NCBI RefSeq assembly: GCF_000585375.1
Contig: NZ_KK073874.1
Coordinates: 1,302,001-1,366,000 of the forward strand
Length of the DNA stretch: 64,000 nucleotides
Direction: 5' to 3'
DNA from: Cryptosporangium arvum DSM 44712
Lineage (GTDB): Bacteria; Actinomycetota; Actinomycetes; Mycobacteriales; Cryptosporangiaceae
Part shown: positions 50,408 through 59,042 of the stretch, piece after piece
Position numbering within the stretch: the stretch's first letter is position 1
Layout: every line of letters starts with the position of its first letter
Notes under the pieces: model-generated
What the model was told of the DNA's origin: nothing
Seen by the model: only the letters and a program-made list of their open reading frames with translations
Databases searched by the model: none
Program-made: the position numbers and the translations under genes

Positions 50408-51473
50408 GGGAGTCATTGTGGGGTGCAACCGGCCGGTGAATGGTGTGTTTCTCCCAGGTGTCGTCGAGCGCGTCCCGGAGGGCCTCGGGCAGGCCGGCCC
50501 GCCAGCGTGAGACCAGCGCGTCCCACCCGTCCGACGTCAGTTGCCCGAAGGCGCGAACCCGGGCGAGCCCGCCGTCCGGGAACACGTCCACCCGCAGATG
50601 GGTGGCCCGCACGCCGGGGTCGGTGGCGAACCAGTGCGGGGTGTCCGGGAGCAGGGCCTGCCGTTCCAGCAACTCCACCCAGCCCTCGTCCCCGAGCGGG
50701 TCGTGCCGCTCGGCGTCCACCGCACGCACCCGCACCGCGCCCGGCGCGTTCCCCACGAAGTGCGTCGTGTCGACGACCAGCTGCCGGACGTGACCCGGCC
50801 CGGCGAGCCGGATCAGCAGCCAGTCGTTGCCCTCGCCGCGGCGGCGCCGGGTCTCCCAGCCCTGCCCCATCGTCTGGGCCTGGCCGGGCAGCAGCACGTT
50901 GTCGGCGGGGGAGTAGAAGCGGTTGCTGCAGTCCTCGACCCGCCCGCCGTTCTCCAGCGCGGCCAGGTCCAGCGGGACACCGGCCAGCCGCCGGGGATCG
51001 GGTACGGCGTCGCCGAGCACACGCAGCCGGGCCACGCCGCCGTCCGGGGCGATGTTCAGCCGCACGTGCGTCACCAGCGGCCCGTCGGGGACGTCGAACG
51101 TGTTGGCGGAGTCCCCGGTCAGCGGCAGGCGCCCGGTGAGCGGCGTCCAGCCGTCGTCGTCGAGGGTCGCGTACCCGTTGACGTACCGGCCCTCCAGCCA
51201 GCACTCCTCGGGGTAGTTGCCGGTGAAGTGCGCGGTGTCGACGACGACCTGACGCACGAACCCCGGCGCACCCAGCCGCACGATCGCCCAGTCGTGGCCG
51301 GGGCTCCGTCGCCTGCGGGTCTCCCACCCGTCGTAGATCTGTCCCTTGTGGCCGAACGTGTGCGGCTGGAACAGCGGGACGTCCGGCCGGATCAGGTTCT
51401 CCTTCTCCGCGAACGTCTCGTCGTTGGCCGCGATCACGGCCCCGCCGAGCGAGCGCACCGCCAGATCGATCAC
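50373..51473 (-). CDS. alc: Allantoicase
   Basis: Allantoicase hydrolyses allantoate to ureidoglycolate and urea. The 366-residue protein has the two-fold repeated family structure: GQIYDGWETRRRRSPGHDWAIVRLGAPGFVRQVVVDTAHFTGNYPE in the first half and MGQGWETRRRRGEGNDWLLIRLAGPGHVRQLVVDTTHFVGNAPG in the second. GTG 51473 overlaps the allantoinase stop by four bases. The urea formed can be used by the urease encoded at 36-40.7 kb. Confidence 0.96.
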   Translation of the reverse strand: MIDLAVRSLGGAVIAANDETFAEKENLIRPDVPLFQPHTFGHKGQIYDGWETRRRRSPGHDWAIVRLGAPGFVRQVVVDTAHFTGNYPEECWLEGRYVNGYATLDDDGWTPLTGRLPLTGDSANTFDVPDGPLVTHVRLNIAPDGGVARLRVLGDAVPDPRRLAGVPLDLAALENGGRVEDCSNRFYSPADNVLLPGQAQTMGQGWETRRRRGEGNDWLLIRLAGPGHVRQLVVDTTHFVGNAPGAVRVRAVDAERHDPLGDEGWVELLERQALLPDTPHWFATDPGVRATHLRVDVFPDGGLARVRAFGQLTSDGWDALVSRWRAGLPEALRDALDDTWEKHTIHRPVAPHNDSHDGPQGSLHRR

Positions 51474-52801
51474 GCCGTCCCCCTGGCCAGGAGTTGACCT
51501 GTCGGTTCGTCGCCAGACACCCGTTGCCCCCGCAGCCACGTCTCGCGGACGAGCCCGGCCAGCGGACGGAACGCGTACGGCGTCACCGGGTGCTTGTGGT
51601 GCAGTCGTTCCGGGTCGATCACCCGGCCGGCGTCGGGCTCGAACACGGCGAAGTCGGCGTCGTAGCCCAGCGCGATCCGGCCCTTGTGCCGCAGGCCGGC
51701 GATCTCCGCCGGTCGCTGCGACATCCACCGGGCCACGTCGGCGAGCGTGAACCCCCGCGCGCGCGCCTCCGACCAGATCGCCGACAGGCCCACCTCGACC
51801 GACGCGATCCCGCCCCACGCCACCCCGAAATCACCGATGTCGAAGCGCTTCAGGTCCGGTGTGCAGGGGGAGTGGTCGGAGACGACGCAGTCGATGACAC
51901 CCCGGCGGAGCCCTTCCCACAGCAGCTCGCGGTTGCTCGCCTCCCGGATCGGAGGACAGCACTTGTACTGCGTCGCGCCGTCGGGCACCGCTTCCGCGGT
52001 GAAGCTCAGGTAGTGCGGGCAGGTCTCCGCGGTGATCCGGACGCCGTCCCGGCGGGCGGATTCGAGCATCGGAAGCGCGTCCGAACTGCTCAGATGCAAG
52101 ATGTGGACGCGAGCGCCCGTCCACCGGGCCAGCTCGATCACCTGCGCGATCGCCACGTTCTCGGCGCCTCGGGGGCGGCTGGCCAGGAAGTCGGCGTACC
52201 GCTCGCCGTGGGCGGTGGGGGCCCGGTCGATGGCCTGGGAGTCCTCCGCGTGGACGATCAGCAGCGCGTCGAACGAGTGCAGTGCTTTCAACGCCTCTTC
52301 CAGCTGCGCGGCGTCGACCGGAGGGAACTCGTCGACGCCGGAGTGCAGCAGGAAGCACTTGAAGCCGAAGACCCCGTTGTCGTGGAGCCCACGCCGATCG
52401 GGGCCGTTGCCCGGTACGACGCCACCCCAGAAACCGACGTCGCAGTACACCTGCCCGGTCGCGGCCTTGCGCTTGACCTCCAGCGCGGCCGCGTCCGTCG
52501 TCGGCGGAATGCTGTTCAACGGCATGTCGACGATCGTCGTGACGCCGCCGGCGATCGCCGCGCGCGTCGCGGTGGCGAAGCCCTCCCACTCGGTGCGGCC
52601 GGGCTCGTTGACGTGCACGTGCGTGTCGACGACGCCGGGCAGGAGCACGTGCTCGTCGGGGAGCGTGTGCTCCTCGGCCGCGCTGAGGTCGGCGTCGAAC
52701 GGCTCGATCGCCGCGATCCGGCCGCCGGCCACCCCGATCGCCCGGTCGACCTCGCCGGTCGCGGTCACCACCCGCCGCGCGCGGATCACCACATCCAACA
52801 C
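51470..52801 (-). CDS. allB: Allantoinase
   Basis: Allantoinase opens allantoin to allantoate. The 443-residue cyclic amidohydrolase shows the metal motif VVDTHVHVNEPGRTEWEGF, the FGFKCFLLHSGVDEFP lysine (carbamylated in the family), HAEDSQAI, VHILHLSS and CVVSDHSPCTPDLK (Asp). GTG 52801 with GAGAGG upstream gives the normal N-terminus. It follows the CitE-like gene by 52 bases and overlaps alc. Confidence 0.96.
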   Translation of the reverse strand: MLDVVIRARRVVTATGEVDRAIGVAGGRIAAIEPFDADLSAAEEHTLPDEHVLLPGVVDTHVHVNEPGRTEWEGFATATRAAIAGGVTTIVDMPLNSIPPTTDAAALEVKRKAATGQVYCDVGFWGGVVPGNGPDRRGLHDNGVFGFKCFLLHSGVDEFPPVDAAQLEEALKALHSFDALLIVHAEDSQAIDRAPTAHGERYADFLASRPRGAENVAIAQVIELARWTGARVHILHLSSSDALPMLESARRDGVRITAETCPHYLSFTAEAVPDGATQYKCCPPIREASNRELLWEGLRRGVIDCVVSDHSPCTPDLKRFDIGDFGVAWGGIASVEVGLSAIWSEARARGFTLADVARWMSQRPAEIAGLRHKGRIALGYDADFAVFEPDAGRVIDPERLHHKHPVTPYAFRPLAGLVRETWLRGQRVSGDEPTGQLLARGTA

Positions 52802-52853
52802 CTGGGCCACCTCTCTGGTGCGGTTGGTTCCGGCCGCGCTGCCGGGGAGAACG

Positions 52854-54104
52854 TTACGAGCGGGGCCGGGAGAGCCGGCGGAGCGCGGGGACGTCGAGAG
52901 GCACCTCGTCGTCGGTGAACGCACCGCAGTCGAGGCCGCGGAGGATCACCGCCGAGAGCGCCCGAGCCGTCGCGGGTTCGTCGACCACGCTGCTGCCCTC
53001 GGACGACCGGCCGAGGTAGGTGGTCAAGCGGGTGACCGCGGCCGGCAGCGCGTCGCGGAAGAAGACGTAGGTGGCCAGGTACCGGGTCACCAGGTGGCCG
53101 GGGTGCATGTCCCACCCCTGGTAGTAGGCGCGCTCCAGCGACCGGCGCACCAGCCGGGCGTGGTTCGCCCAGGCCGCACGCACCTCGTCGGCGGTTCCGG
53201 TCGGCATCACGTTCGTCGAACCGTCCACCGCCGGTACCCCGGCCTGCACCGCAGCCAGCAGCATCACGGCCTTGGCGTGATCGGCGACCGGATGCTCGAG
53301 CGTCTGGAACGCGGCCGCGACGCCGAGCGCGGCGCTGTAGTCGTAGGTGCCGTAGTGGACCCCGGCGCACCGGGTGCCCGCGGCACGCACCAGGTTCGCG
53401 ACGGTCGCGACCCCGTCGGGCCCCTGGATCGCGCTCGGCAACTCGATCTGCAGCTCGAGCCGCACGGTTCCCGCGGTGAGGCGATTGCCGGCCTCGATCG
53501 CGTCGATCACCGACAGCATCGCCTCGACCTGCGCGACCGACGACACCTTCGGCAGCGTGACGACGAACTCGCCGGGGATCACCGGCGGCAGCTCCGGGCC
53601 GTCGGGCCGGGCGCCGACGAGTGCGCCGACCACCAGGTCGAGCGTCCGTACCCCCCGGCGCCGGTCCCGCGCCTCCATCGACTTCACACGCAGCCCCAGC
53701 GTGAACGGCGCACCCTCCCGGCCGGCCAGCGCGGCGAGCGCCTGACCGGCCTTCTGGGCGTCGGCGTCCTCGTCGGCGTCGGGCCGGTAGCCGTACCCGT
53801 CCTCGAAGTCGACCCGCAGGTCCTCGATCGGCTCGGCCGCGAGCTTGACCCGCACCCGGGGCAGTGCGCCGGAGACGGCCTCCGCCGGCAGGCCGAACGC
53901 CTCCGGGCTCGACCCGTGCTCGTCGAGCAGCGTCAGCGCCTCGGCTCCCCAGCGCGCGGGCAGCCCGGCCGTGAACCGGTCCGCCGGAACGTACACGGTG
54001 TGCACGGGCTGACGGCCGGGCGCTGTCCGCTCGTGCTGGGCGGTCAGGGCCTCGTCGGTGTCGGCCAGCCGGGCGTCGAGCTCGTCGAGCAGCTCGTCGA
54101 GCAT
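52854..54104 (-). CDS. CitE/HpcH-like aldolase-type protein (DUF6986-type)
   Basis: The 416-residue protein resembles the HpcH/HpaI and citrate-lyase beta superfamily. It has an acidic metal-site stretch DLRVDFEDGYGYRPDADED, a strand-helix unit EFVVTLPKVSSVAQVEAMLSVIDAIE, and LELQIELPSAIQGPDGVATVANLV with the family Glu. It is encoded immediately after malate synthase (stop TAG directly followed by ATG) and before allantoinase. Superfamily members bind glyoxylate or acetyl-CoA adducts such as malyl-CoA, so a role in glyoxylate or ureidoglycolate use is a fair inference. The reaction is not established. Confidence 0.75.
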   Translation of the reverse strand: MLDELLDELDARLADTDEALTAQHERTAPGRQPVHTVYVPADRFTAGLPARWGAEALTLLDEHGSSPEAFGLPAEAVSGALPRVRVKLAAEPIEDLRVDFEDGYGYRPDADEDADAQKAGQALAALAGREGAPFTLGLRVKSMEARDRRRGVRTLDLVVGALVGARPDGPELPPVIPGEFVVTLPKVSSVAQVEAMLSVIDAIEAGNRLTAGTVRLELQIELPSAIQGPDGVATVANLVRAAGTRCAGVHYGTYDYSAALGVAAAFQTLEHPVADHAKAVMLLAAVQAGVPAVDGSTNVMPTGTADEVRAAWANHARLVRRSLERAYYQGWDMHPGHLVTRYLATYVFFRDALPAAVTRLTTYLGRSSEGSSVVDEPATARALSAVILRGLDCGAFTDDEVPLDVPALRRLSRPRS

Positions 54105-55661
54105 CTAGCGCACCAACGCGTAGGCCGGGAGCGTGAGGAAGTCGACGAAGTCGTCGGCCAGCGCGACCTGCTCGAACAGCGTCCGGGCCTGGTCGTATCC
54201 CTCACCGAGCTTCGCGACCTCCTCGTCGAGGATGCGGCGCACCAGCGACTCGGTGACCGTGTCGCCGGTGTCGAGGATCGTGCCCTGGTGCACCCACTGC
54301 CAGACCTGCGAGCGGGAGATCTCCGCGGTGGCGGCGTCCTCCATCAGGTTGTTGATCGCGACCGCGCCGAGCCCGCCGAGCCACGCCTTCAGGTACTGCA
54401 GCGCGACCGAGACGTTCGACCGGACGCCGTCCTCGGTGACCTCACCCGGCGTGTTCGCCACGTCGAGCAGGTCGCTGGCGGCCACGTGGACGTCGGGGCG
54501 TAGCCGGTCGACCTGGTTGGGCTTGTCCTTCAGGACGGCGTCGAACGCGTCCAGGCAGACCGGCACCAGGTCGGGGTGGGCCACCCACGACCCGTCGAAG
54601 CCGTCGCCGGCCTCGCGGTCCTTGTCCGCCTTGACCTGGGCCAGTGCCTTCTCGTTCACGTCCGGGTCGCGACGGCTCGGGATGAACGCCGCCATCCCGC
54701 CCATCGCGAACGCACCTCGCTTGTGGCACGTGGCCACCAGCAGCTCGGTGTAGGCGCGCATGAACGGGGCGGTCATCGTCACCTTGGCCCGGTCGGGCAG
54801 GACGAACTCCGGCCCGGCGTCGCGGAAGTTCTTGATGACGCTGAACAGGTAGTCCCACCGGCCGGCGTTCAGCCCGGACGCGTGCTCGCGCAGCTCGAAG
54901 AGGATCTCCTCCATCTCGAACGCGGCGGTGATCGTCTCGATCAGGACGGTGGCGCGGATGCAGTTGCCGAGCCCGAGCGAGGCTTCCGAGCGCGTGAAGA
55001 TCTCGTTCCAGAGGCGCGCTTCGAGGTGGCTCTCGGTCTTCGGAAGGTAGAAGTACGGGCCGCTGCCCCGCGCGAGCAGCTCCTTCGCGTTGTGGAAGAA
55101 GTACAGGCCGAAGTCGACGATGGCGCCGGCGACCGGCTCGCCGTCGACCGTGATGTGCTCCTCGTCCAGGTGCCAGCCGCGCGGGCGGGTGACGACGACG
55201 GCGAGGTCCTCACCGAGCGCGTACTGCTTTCCGTTGCTCTCGAAACTCAGCTCGCGGCGGGTGGCCCGGTAGAGCGAGACCTGGCCGCCGACGACGTTGT
55301 CCCAGTGCGGGGTGTTCGCGTCCTCGAGGTCGGCCAGCCAGACCTTCGCGCCCGAGTTCAGCGCGTTGATCGTCATCTTCGGGTCGGTGGGCCCGGTGAT
55401 CTCGACCCGGCGGTCCAGCAGGTCCTTCGGTGCGGACGCGACCTTCCAGTTCGAGTCGTCCCGGACGGTCGCGGTCTCGGCGAGGAAGTCGAGCTTGCCG
55501 GTGCGCGCGATCTCGGTGCGACGCTCTTTGCGGCGGGCCAGCAGCTCCTTGCGGCGCGCGCCGAATGTTCGGTGCAGGTCGGCCAGGAAATCCAGCGCTT
55601 CGGGCGAGAGGATTTTCTCCGCTCCGTCGACCGTTGTGGGGGTGGTTTCCACGCCGCTCAC
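54105..55661 (-). CDS. aceB: Malate synthase A
   Basis: Malate synthase condenses glyoxylate and acetyl-CoA. From GTG 55661 (AGGAGG six bases upstream) it is 518 residues, the size of form A. Key segments are [16 protein letters not shown] (active-site Arg), [36 protein letters not shown] (Glu and Asp metal ligands), and [24 protein letters not shown] (catalytic Asp). No isocitrate lyase is nearby. It heads the allantoin operon, so its glyoxylate probably comes from ureidoglycolate. Confidence 0.96.
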   Translation of the reverse strand: MSGVETTPTTVDGAEKILSPEALDFLADLHRTFGARRKELLARRKERRTEIARTGKLDFLAETATVRDDSNWKVASAPKDLLDRRVEITGPTDPKMTINALNSGAKVWLADLEDANTPHWDNVVGGQVSLYRATRRELSFESNGKQYALGEDLAVVVTRPRGWHLDEEHITVDGEPVAGAIVDFGLYFFHNAKELLARGSGPYFYLPKTESHLEARLWNEIFTRSEASLGLGNCIRATVLIETITAAFEMEEILFELREHASGLNAGRWDYLFSVIKNFRDAGPEFVLPDRAKVTMTAPFMRAYTELLVATCHKRGAFAMGGMAAFIPSRRDPDVNEKALAQVKADKDREAGDGFDGSWVAHPDLVPVCLDAFDAVLKDKPNQVDRLRPDVHVAASDLLDVANTPGEVTEDGVRSNVSVALQYLKAWLGGLGAVAINNLMEDAATAEISRSQVWQWVHQGTILDTGDTVTESLVRRILDEEVAKLGEGYDQARTLFEQVALADDFVDFLTLPAYALVR

Positions 55662-55747
55662 GCTGAGCCTCCTAGGTATTCGCCGTCGGTAACACCGTAA
55701 GCGGGGTCTACCCCGGAAGGACAAGGTGCGAAGCAGATATATCCGCT

Positions 55748-56293
55748 CTACGGGTGGCGCAGGCCGTTGTCGAGCACGCGGGCCCAGGGCGCGTCGACCT
55801 CGGCGGAGTCCATCGTGACGACGATCGAGCAGAGCGCGCCGTTGGCGAAGAACTCCTGCACGGCGTCGTCGTCGGCGCCGGAGGCCGTCCTGGCGTACTC
55901 CACGAGCGTCGCGTAGCCCTCGCGTACCGCGCGTTTGATCTCGGGCACCGAGACCGCCGCGCACTGGGCGTGCATCTGGAGCAGCAGCAGGTCCTGGTCG
56001 GCGATCAGCTGCGCGTAGGAGCCGCCCATCGAGTAGAGGATCGCCTCGGGTGAGTCGCCGGTGGCGCCGTCCCGGAAGCTGTCGAGGATGCGCTGGAACC
56101 CGCGCCCGACCACGGCGGCGAACAGCGTCTGCTTGTCGGGGAACAGGCGGTAGAGGTACGCCTGCGAGATTCCGGCGGCTTTCGCGACCTCGACGGTCGT
56201 CGTGCCGAAGTAGCCCTTGGCCGCGAACGCGCCGATCGCGGTGCCGAGGACCGTCTCACGCCGATCCGCGGCCGTCGATAGCGTTCGTGCCAT
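55748..56293 (-). CDS. TetR-family regulator next to the acyl-CoA dehydrogenase
   Basis: The 181-residue protein has an N-terminal helix-turn-helix ([54 protein letters not shown]) and a helical ligand domain ([29 protein letters not shown]). It lies 17 bases downstream of an acyl-CoA dehydrogenase gene on the same strand, so they are probably co-transcribed. A second TetR gene is divergent from that dehydrogenase. Confidence 0.9.
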   Translation of the reverse strand: MARTLSTAADRRETVLGTAIGAFAAKGYFGTTTVEVAKAAGISQAYLYRLFPDKQTLFAAVVGRGFQRILDSFRDGATGDSPEAILYSMGGSYAQLIADQDLLLLQMHAQCAAVSVPEIKRAVREGYATLVEYARTASGADDDAVQEFFANGALCSIVVTMDSAEVDAPWARVLDNGLRHP

Positions 56294-56310
56294 GTGAGTA
56301 GTTAACCACA

Positions 56311-57519
56311 CTATCGAATGCGTGCTCCGGAGATCGCCCGCGCGATGACCAGGCGCTGGATCTCGCTCGTGCCCTCGAAGATCGTGTAGATCTTCGAGTC
56401 GCGGTACATGCGCTCGACCGGGTGCTCCCGGCTGTAGCCGGCGCCGCCGAGCAGCTGCACCGCGCGCTCGGTGGCCCACACCGCGACCTCGCCCGCCTTG
56501 AGCTTGGACATCGAGCCCTCGCCGGCACCGAACTCCTTGCCGGTGCGCCCCATCCACGCCGCCCGCCAGACGAGCAGCCGGGCGGCGTCGATCTCCATCT
56601 TCATGTCGGCCAGTGCGAACGCGACCGCCTGGTTCTCGATGATCGGGCGACCCCAGGTCTCCCGGCCCTTCGCGTACTCGAGCGCGTACTCGTACGCGGC
56701 CCTGGCGATGCCGATCGCCTGCGCACCCACGGTCGGGCGGCTCACCTCGAACGTCCGCAGCGCGGCCTGCCCCTTGCTGCCCACGCCCTCCCGGGCCCGG
56801 GCCAGCCTCTCGTCGAGCTTCTCCTTCTCGCCCAGCAGGCAGCGGCCGGGGATCCGGACGTCGTCGAGGAACAGGTCGGCGGTGTGCGAGGCCTTCAGGC
56901 CCAGCTTCTTGACCTTTCGGGCAGTGCTCAGCCCTTTCGTGCCGGGCGGGATCACGAAACCGGCCTGGCCCCGCGAACCGAGGGACGGGTCGACCGAGGC
57001 GATCACGACGTGCACGTTCGCGATGCCGCCGTTGGTGATCCACGCCTTCGCGCCGTTGATCACCCACTCGTCGGTGGCCTCGTCGTACCGGGCGCGGGTC
57101 TTCATGCCCGAGACGTCGGAGCCGGCCTCGGCCTCGGACACCGCGAACGCGCCGAGCTTCGGGTCGGCCTCGTCGCCGAAGCACTGCGGCACCCATTCGG
57201 CCAGCTGGTCGGGCGTTCCGGAGGCGAAGATGCCGGCCACCGCGAGCGTCGTGCCGAAGATCGACATCGCGATTCCGGCGTCACCCCAGAACAGCTCCTC
57301 GTTGACGATCGGCAGCGACAGTCCGCTCTCGTCGCCCCACCAGGTCGCCAGCGACTCGAACCCGTAGAGGCCGATCTTCGCGGCCTCCTGGATCACCGGC
57401 CAGGGAGTCTCTTCCCGCTCGTCCCACTCGTGCCCGGCCGGGCGGACGACGTCTTTCGCGAACCCGTGCACCCACTCACGGAGATCGTCTTGCTCTTCAG
57501 AGAGGTCAAGGCTGAACAT
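56311..57519 (-). CDS. Acyl-CoA dehydrogenase
   Basis: This 402-residue flavoprotein introduces a double bond into an acyl-CoA. Family signatures are FAVSEAEAGSDVSGMKTRA (FAD/substrate region), VINGAKAWITNGGIANVHVVIA, and MYRDSKIYTIFEGTSEIQRLVIARAI, with the catalytic Glu in IFEGTSE. The N-terminal DLSEEQDDLREWVHGFAKDVVRPAG is typical. The promoter region (57520-57604) contains two TTACT-N4-AGTAA-type operators shared with the fabG4/fadA2 promoter. A TetR gene is divergent. Confidence 0.93.
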   Translation of the reverse strand: MFSLDLSEEQDDLREWVHGFAKDVVRPAGHEWDEREETPWPVIQEAAKIGLYGFESLATWWGDESGLSLPIVNEELFWGDAGIAMSIFGTTLAVAGIFASGTPDQLAEWVPQCFGDEADPKLGAFAVSEAEAGSDVSGMKTRARYDEATDEWVINGAKAWITNGGIANVHVVIASVDPSLGSRGQAGFVIPPGTKGLSTARKVKKLGLKASHTADLFLDDVRIPGRCLLGEKEKLDERLARAREGVGSKGQAALRTFEVSRPTVGAQAIGIARAAYEYALEYAKGRETWGRPIIENQAVAFALADMKMEIDAARLLVWRAAWMGRTGKEFGAGEGSMSKLKAGEVAVWATERAVQLLGGAGYSREHPVERMYRDSKIYTIFEGTSEIQRLVIARAISGARIR

Positions 57520-57545
57520 CGCGTCCTCGTTCTGACCGGGGAGTA

Positions 57546-57575
57546 TTACTCAGTAGTAAACTTACTCGCGAGTAG
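57546..57575. promoter_or_regulatory. Paired TetR-type operators, acyl-CoA dehydrogenase/tetR
   Basis: TTACT-CAGT-AGTAA (57546-57559) and TTACT-CGCG-AGTAG (57562-57575) are 14-base palindromes with centres 16 bases apart. They lie between the divergent acyl-CoA dehydrogenase and tetR genes. The same pair with the same 16-base spacing is found at 60460-60489. The TetR protein encoded at 57605 is the likely ligand. Confidence 0.72.
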
Positions 57576-57604
57576 ATTACTGATCCGATAGGTAGGCTGC
57601 AACC

Positions 57605-58255
57605 GTGACCGGGCCCTCCAGACGTCTTCCCCGACGGGTGCGTGAGCAGCAGATGCTGGACGCGGCCACGGCCGTGTTCTCCGAGCGGGGCTTCCACGCC
57701 GCGTCGATGGACGAGATCGCCGAGCGTGCCGGCATCTCGAAGCCGATGGTCTATCTGTACCTCGGATCCAAGGGCGAACTGTTCAGCGCGTGCATCCGGC
57801 GCGCGGGCGGTCAGCTCACCGAGGCGATAAGCGCGGCGGCCGATCCCGGGCTGCCGGCCGAGCAGCAGCTGTGGGCCGCGGTGCAGGCGTTCTTCGGGTT
57901 CGTCGGCGAGCACCGGGAGGCCTGGGCGGTGATGTTCCGCCAGGCCCGGGGCGAAGGGGAGTTCGCCGGTGAGGTGGCGGGGATTCGCCGGCTCGTCGTC
58001 GACAACGTGGCGGATCTGTTCGCGCGCGCGATCCACTCGGCCGGTGCCGTCGACCCCGGCCCCGACGAGCTGCGTGCGCTGGCCCACGCGCTCGTCGGAA
58101 CCGGCGAGTCGATGGCCGAGTGGCTGCTCGATCACCCCGACGAGAAGCCCGAGACCGCGGCCACCCGCCTGATGAACATGCTCTGGATGGGGCTGGGCAG
58201 CCTCATCCGGGGTGAGGTGTGGCGTTCCCCGGTGCCGGTACCGCCCGCCCGGTGA
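57605..58255 (+). CDS. TetR-family regulator of the acyl-CoA module
   Basis: The 216-residue protein has the helix-turn-helix RVREQQMLDAATAVFSERGFHAASMDEIAERAGISKPMVYLYLGSKGELFSACI and a C-terminal ligand domain. It is divergent from the acyl-CoA dehydrogenase across a pair of 14-base operators, and the same pair recurs before fabG4/fadA2, so it probably represses the whole module in response to an acyl-CoA. Its 3' end overlaps the convergent htdX gene by 53 bases. Confidence 0.9.
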   Translation: MTGPSRRLPRRVREQQMLDAATAVFSERGFHAASMDEIAERAGISKPMVYLYLGSKGELFSACIRRAGGQLTEAISAAADPGLPAEQQLWAAVQAFFGFVGEHREAWAVMFRQARGEGEFAGEVAGIRRLVVDNVADLFARAIHSAGAVDPGPDELRALAHALVGTGESMAEWLLDHPDEKPETAATRLMNMLWMGLGSLIRGEVWRSPVPVPPAR

Positions 58256-59042
58256 GGTGGGGGCGTCCTCCGGACGCCACCGAGAAGTCGCGGCCGCGGA
58301 CGCCGAAGTCCACCGTCGACGGGAGGAGCAGCGGCTTCGCGAACCGCACCTCGGCCGTCCAGGCCTCCGGGAGGCGTCCCTCGATCGCGGCCAGGCAGCG
58401 GGCCTTCATCCACATGCCGTGCGCGATCGCCCGCGGGAAGCCGAACAGCTTCGCGGTGAGCGGGTGCAGATGGATCGGGTTGCGGTCGCCGGACGCGCGC
58501 GCGTACCGGCGGCCGACGTTCCCGGGCACCCGCCAGACCGCGGTGGTGGGAAGCACCTCTCCCGGCTCCGGGGCCGCCGCCCCGGTGCCGGCTCCCCGGC
58601 GCAGGTAGGTGGCGGTGCTGTCCCAGACCGGCTCGTCGCCGACCCGGGCTTCGGTGACGACGTCGAACTGCCGGCCCCGGCGGTGCGGGCGGAGGTTCCC
58701 GGTGCGTACCTCGAACGTGAGTCGCTCCGTGGCCGCGATCGGTCGCCGCTGGGTGATCGTGTTGCCGATGTGGACGATGCCCGGTAGCGGGAAGGGGAAC
58801 GCCCGCTCGGACATCAGCGCGATCGCCAGCGGGAACGCCAGCACCTGGGGGTAGGTGCCCGGCAGTGTGTCGCTCGGCCCGAACCCGCACACCCGGTGGT
58901 ACTCGGTGAGCCGCTCCCGCTCCACCGCGACGTCACGCAACCCCAGCCGCGTGTCCGGCAGCTCGTGGCCGCCCCCACGCTTCACCAACGCGCGGGGGTA
59001 GAGGATCGCCAGGTTGGGGGCCCGCTCGAGCATCCGGGTCAT
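58203..59042 (-). CDS. htdX: HtdX-like 3-hydroxyacyl dehydratase (MaoC hotdog)
   Basis: The 279-residue double-hotdog protein carries the hydratase 2 motif YARASGDRNPIHLHPLTAKLFGFPRAIAHGMW (Asp and His catalytic). The N-terminal half (YPQVLAFPLAIALMSERAFPFPLPGIVHIGNTI) is a second, degenerate hotdog. It hydrates or dehydrates (3R)-hydroxyacyl thioesters. The start ATG overlaps the fabG4 stop (ATGA). The order matches mycobacterial htdX-fabG4 with fadA2 divergent, which is the basis for the name. Confidence 0.87.
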   Translation of the reverse strand: MTRMLERAPNLAILYPRALVKRGGGHELPDTRLGLRDVAVERERLTEYHRVCGFGPSDTLPGTYPQVLAFPLAIALMSERAFPFPLPGIVHIGNTITQRRPIAATERLTFEVRTGNLRPHRRGRQFDVVTEARVGDEPVWDSTATYLRRGAGTGAAAPEPGEVLPTTAVWRVPGNVGRRYARASGDRNPIHLHPLTAKLFGFPRAIAHGMWMKARCLAAIEGRLPEAWTAEVRFAKPLLLPSTVDFGVRGRDFSVASGGRPHLTGRAVPAPGNATPHPG

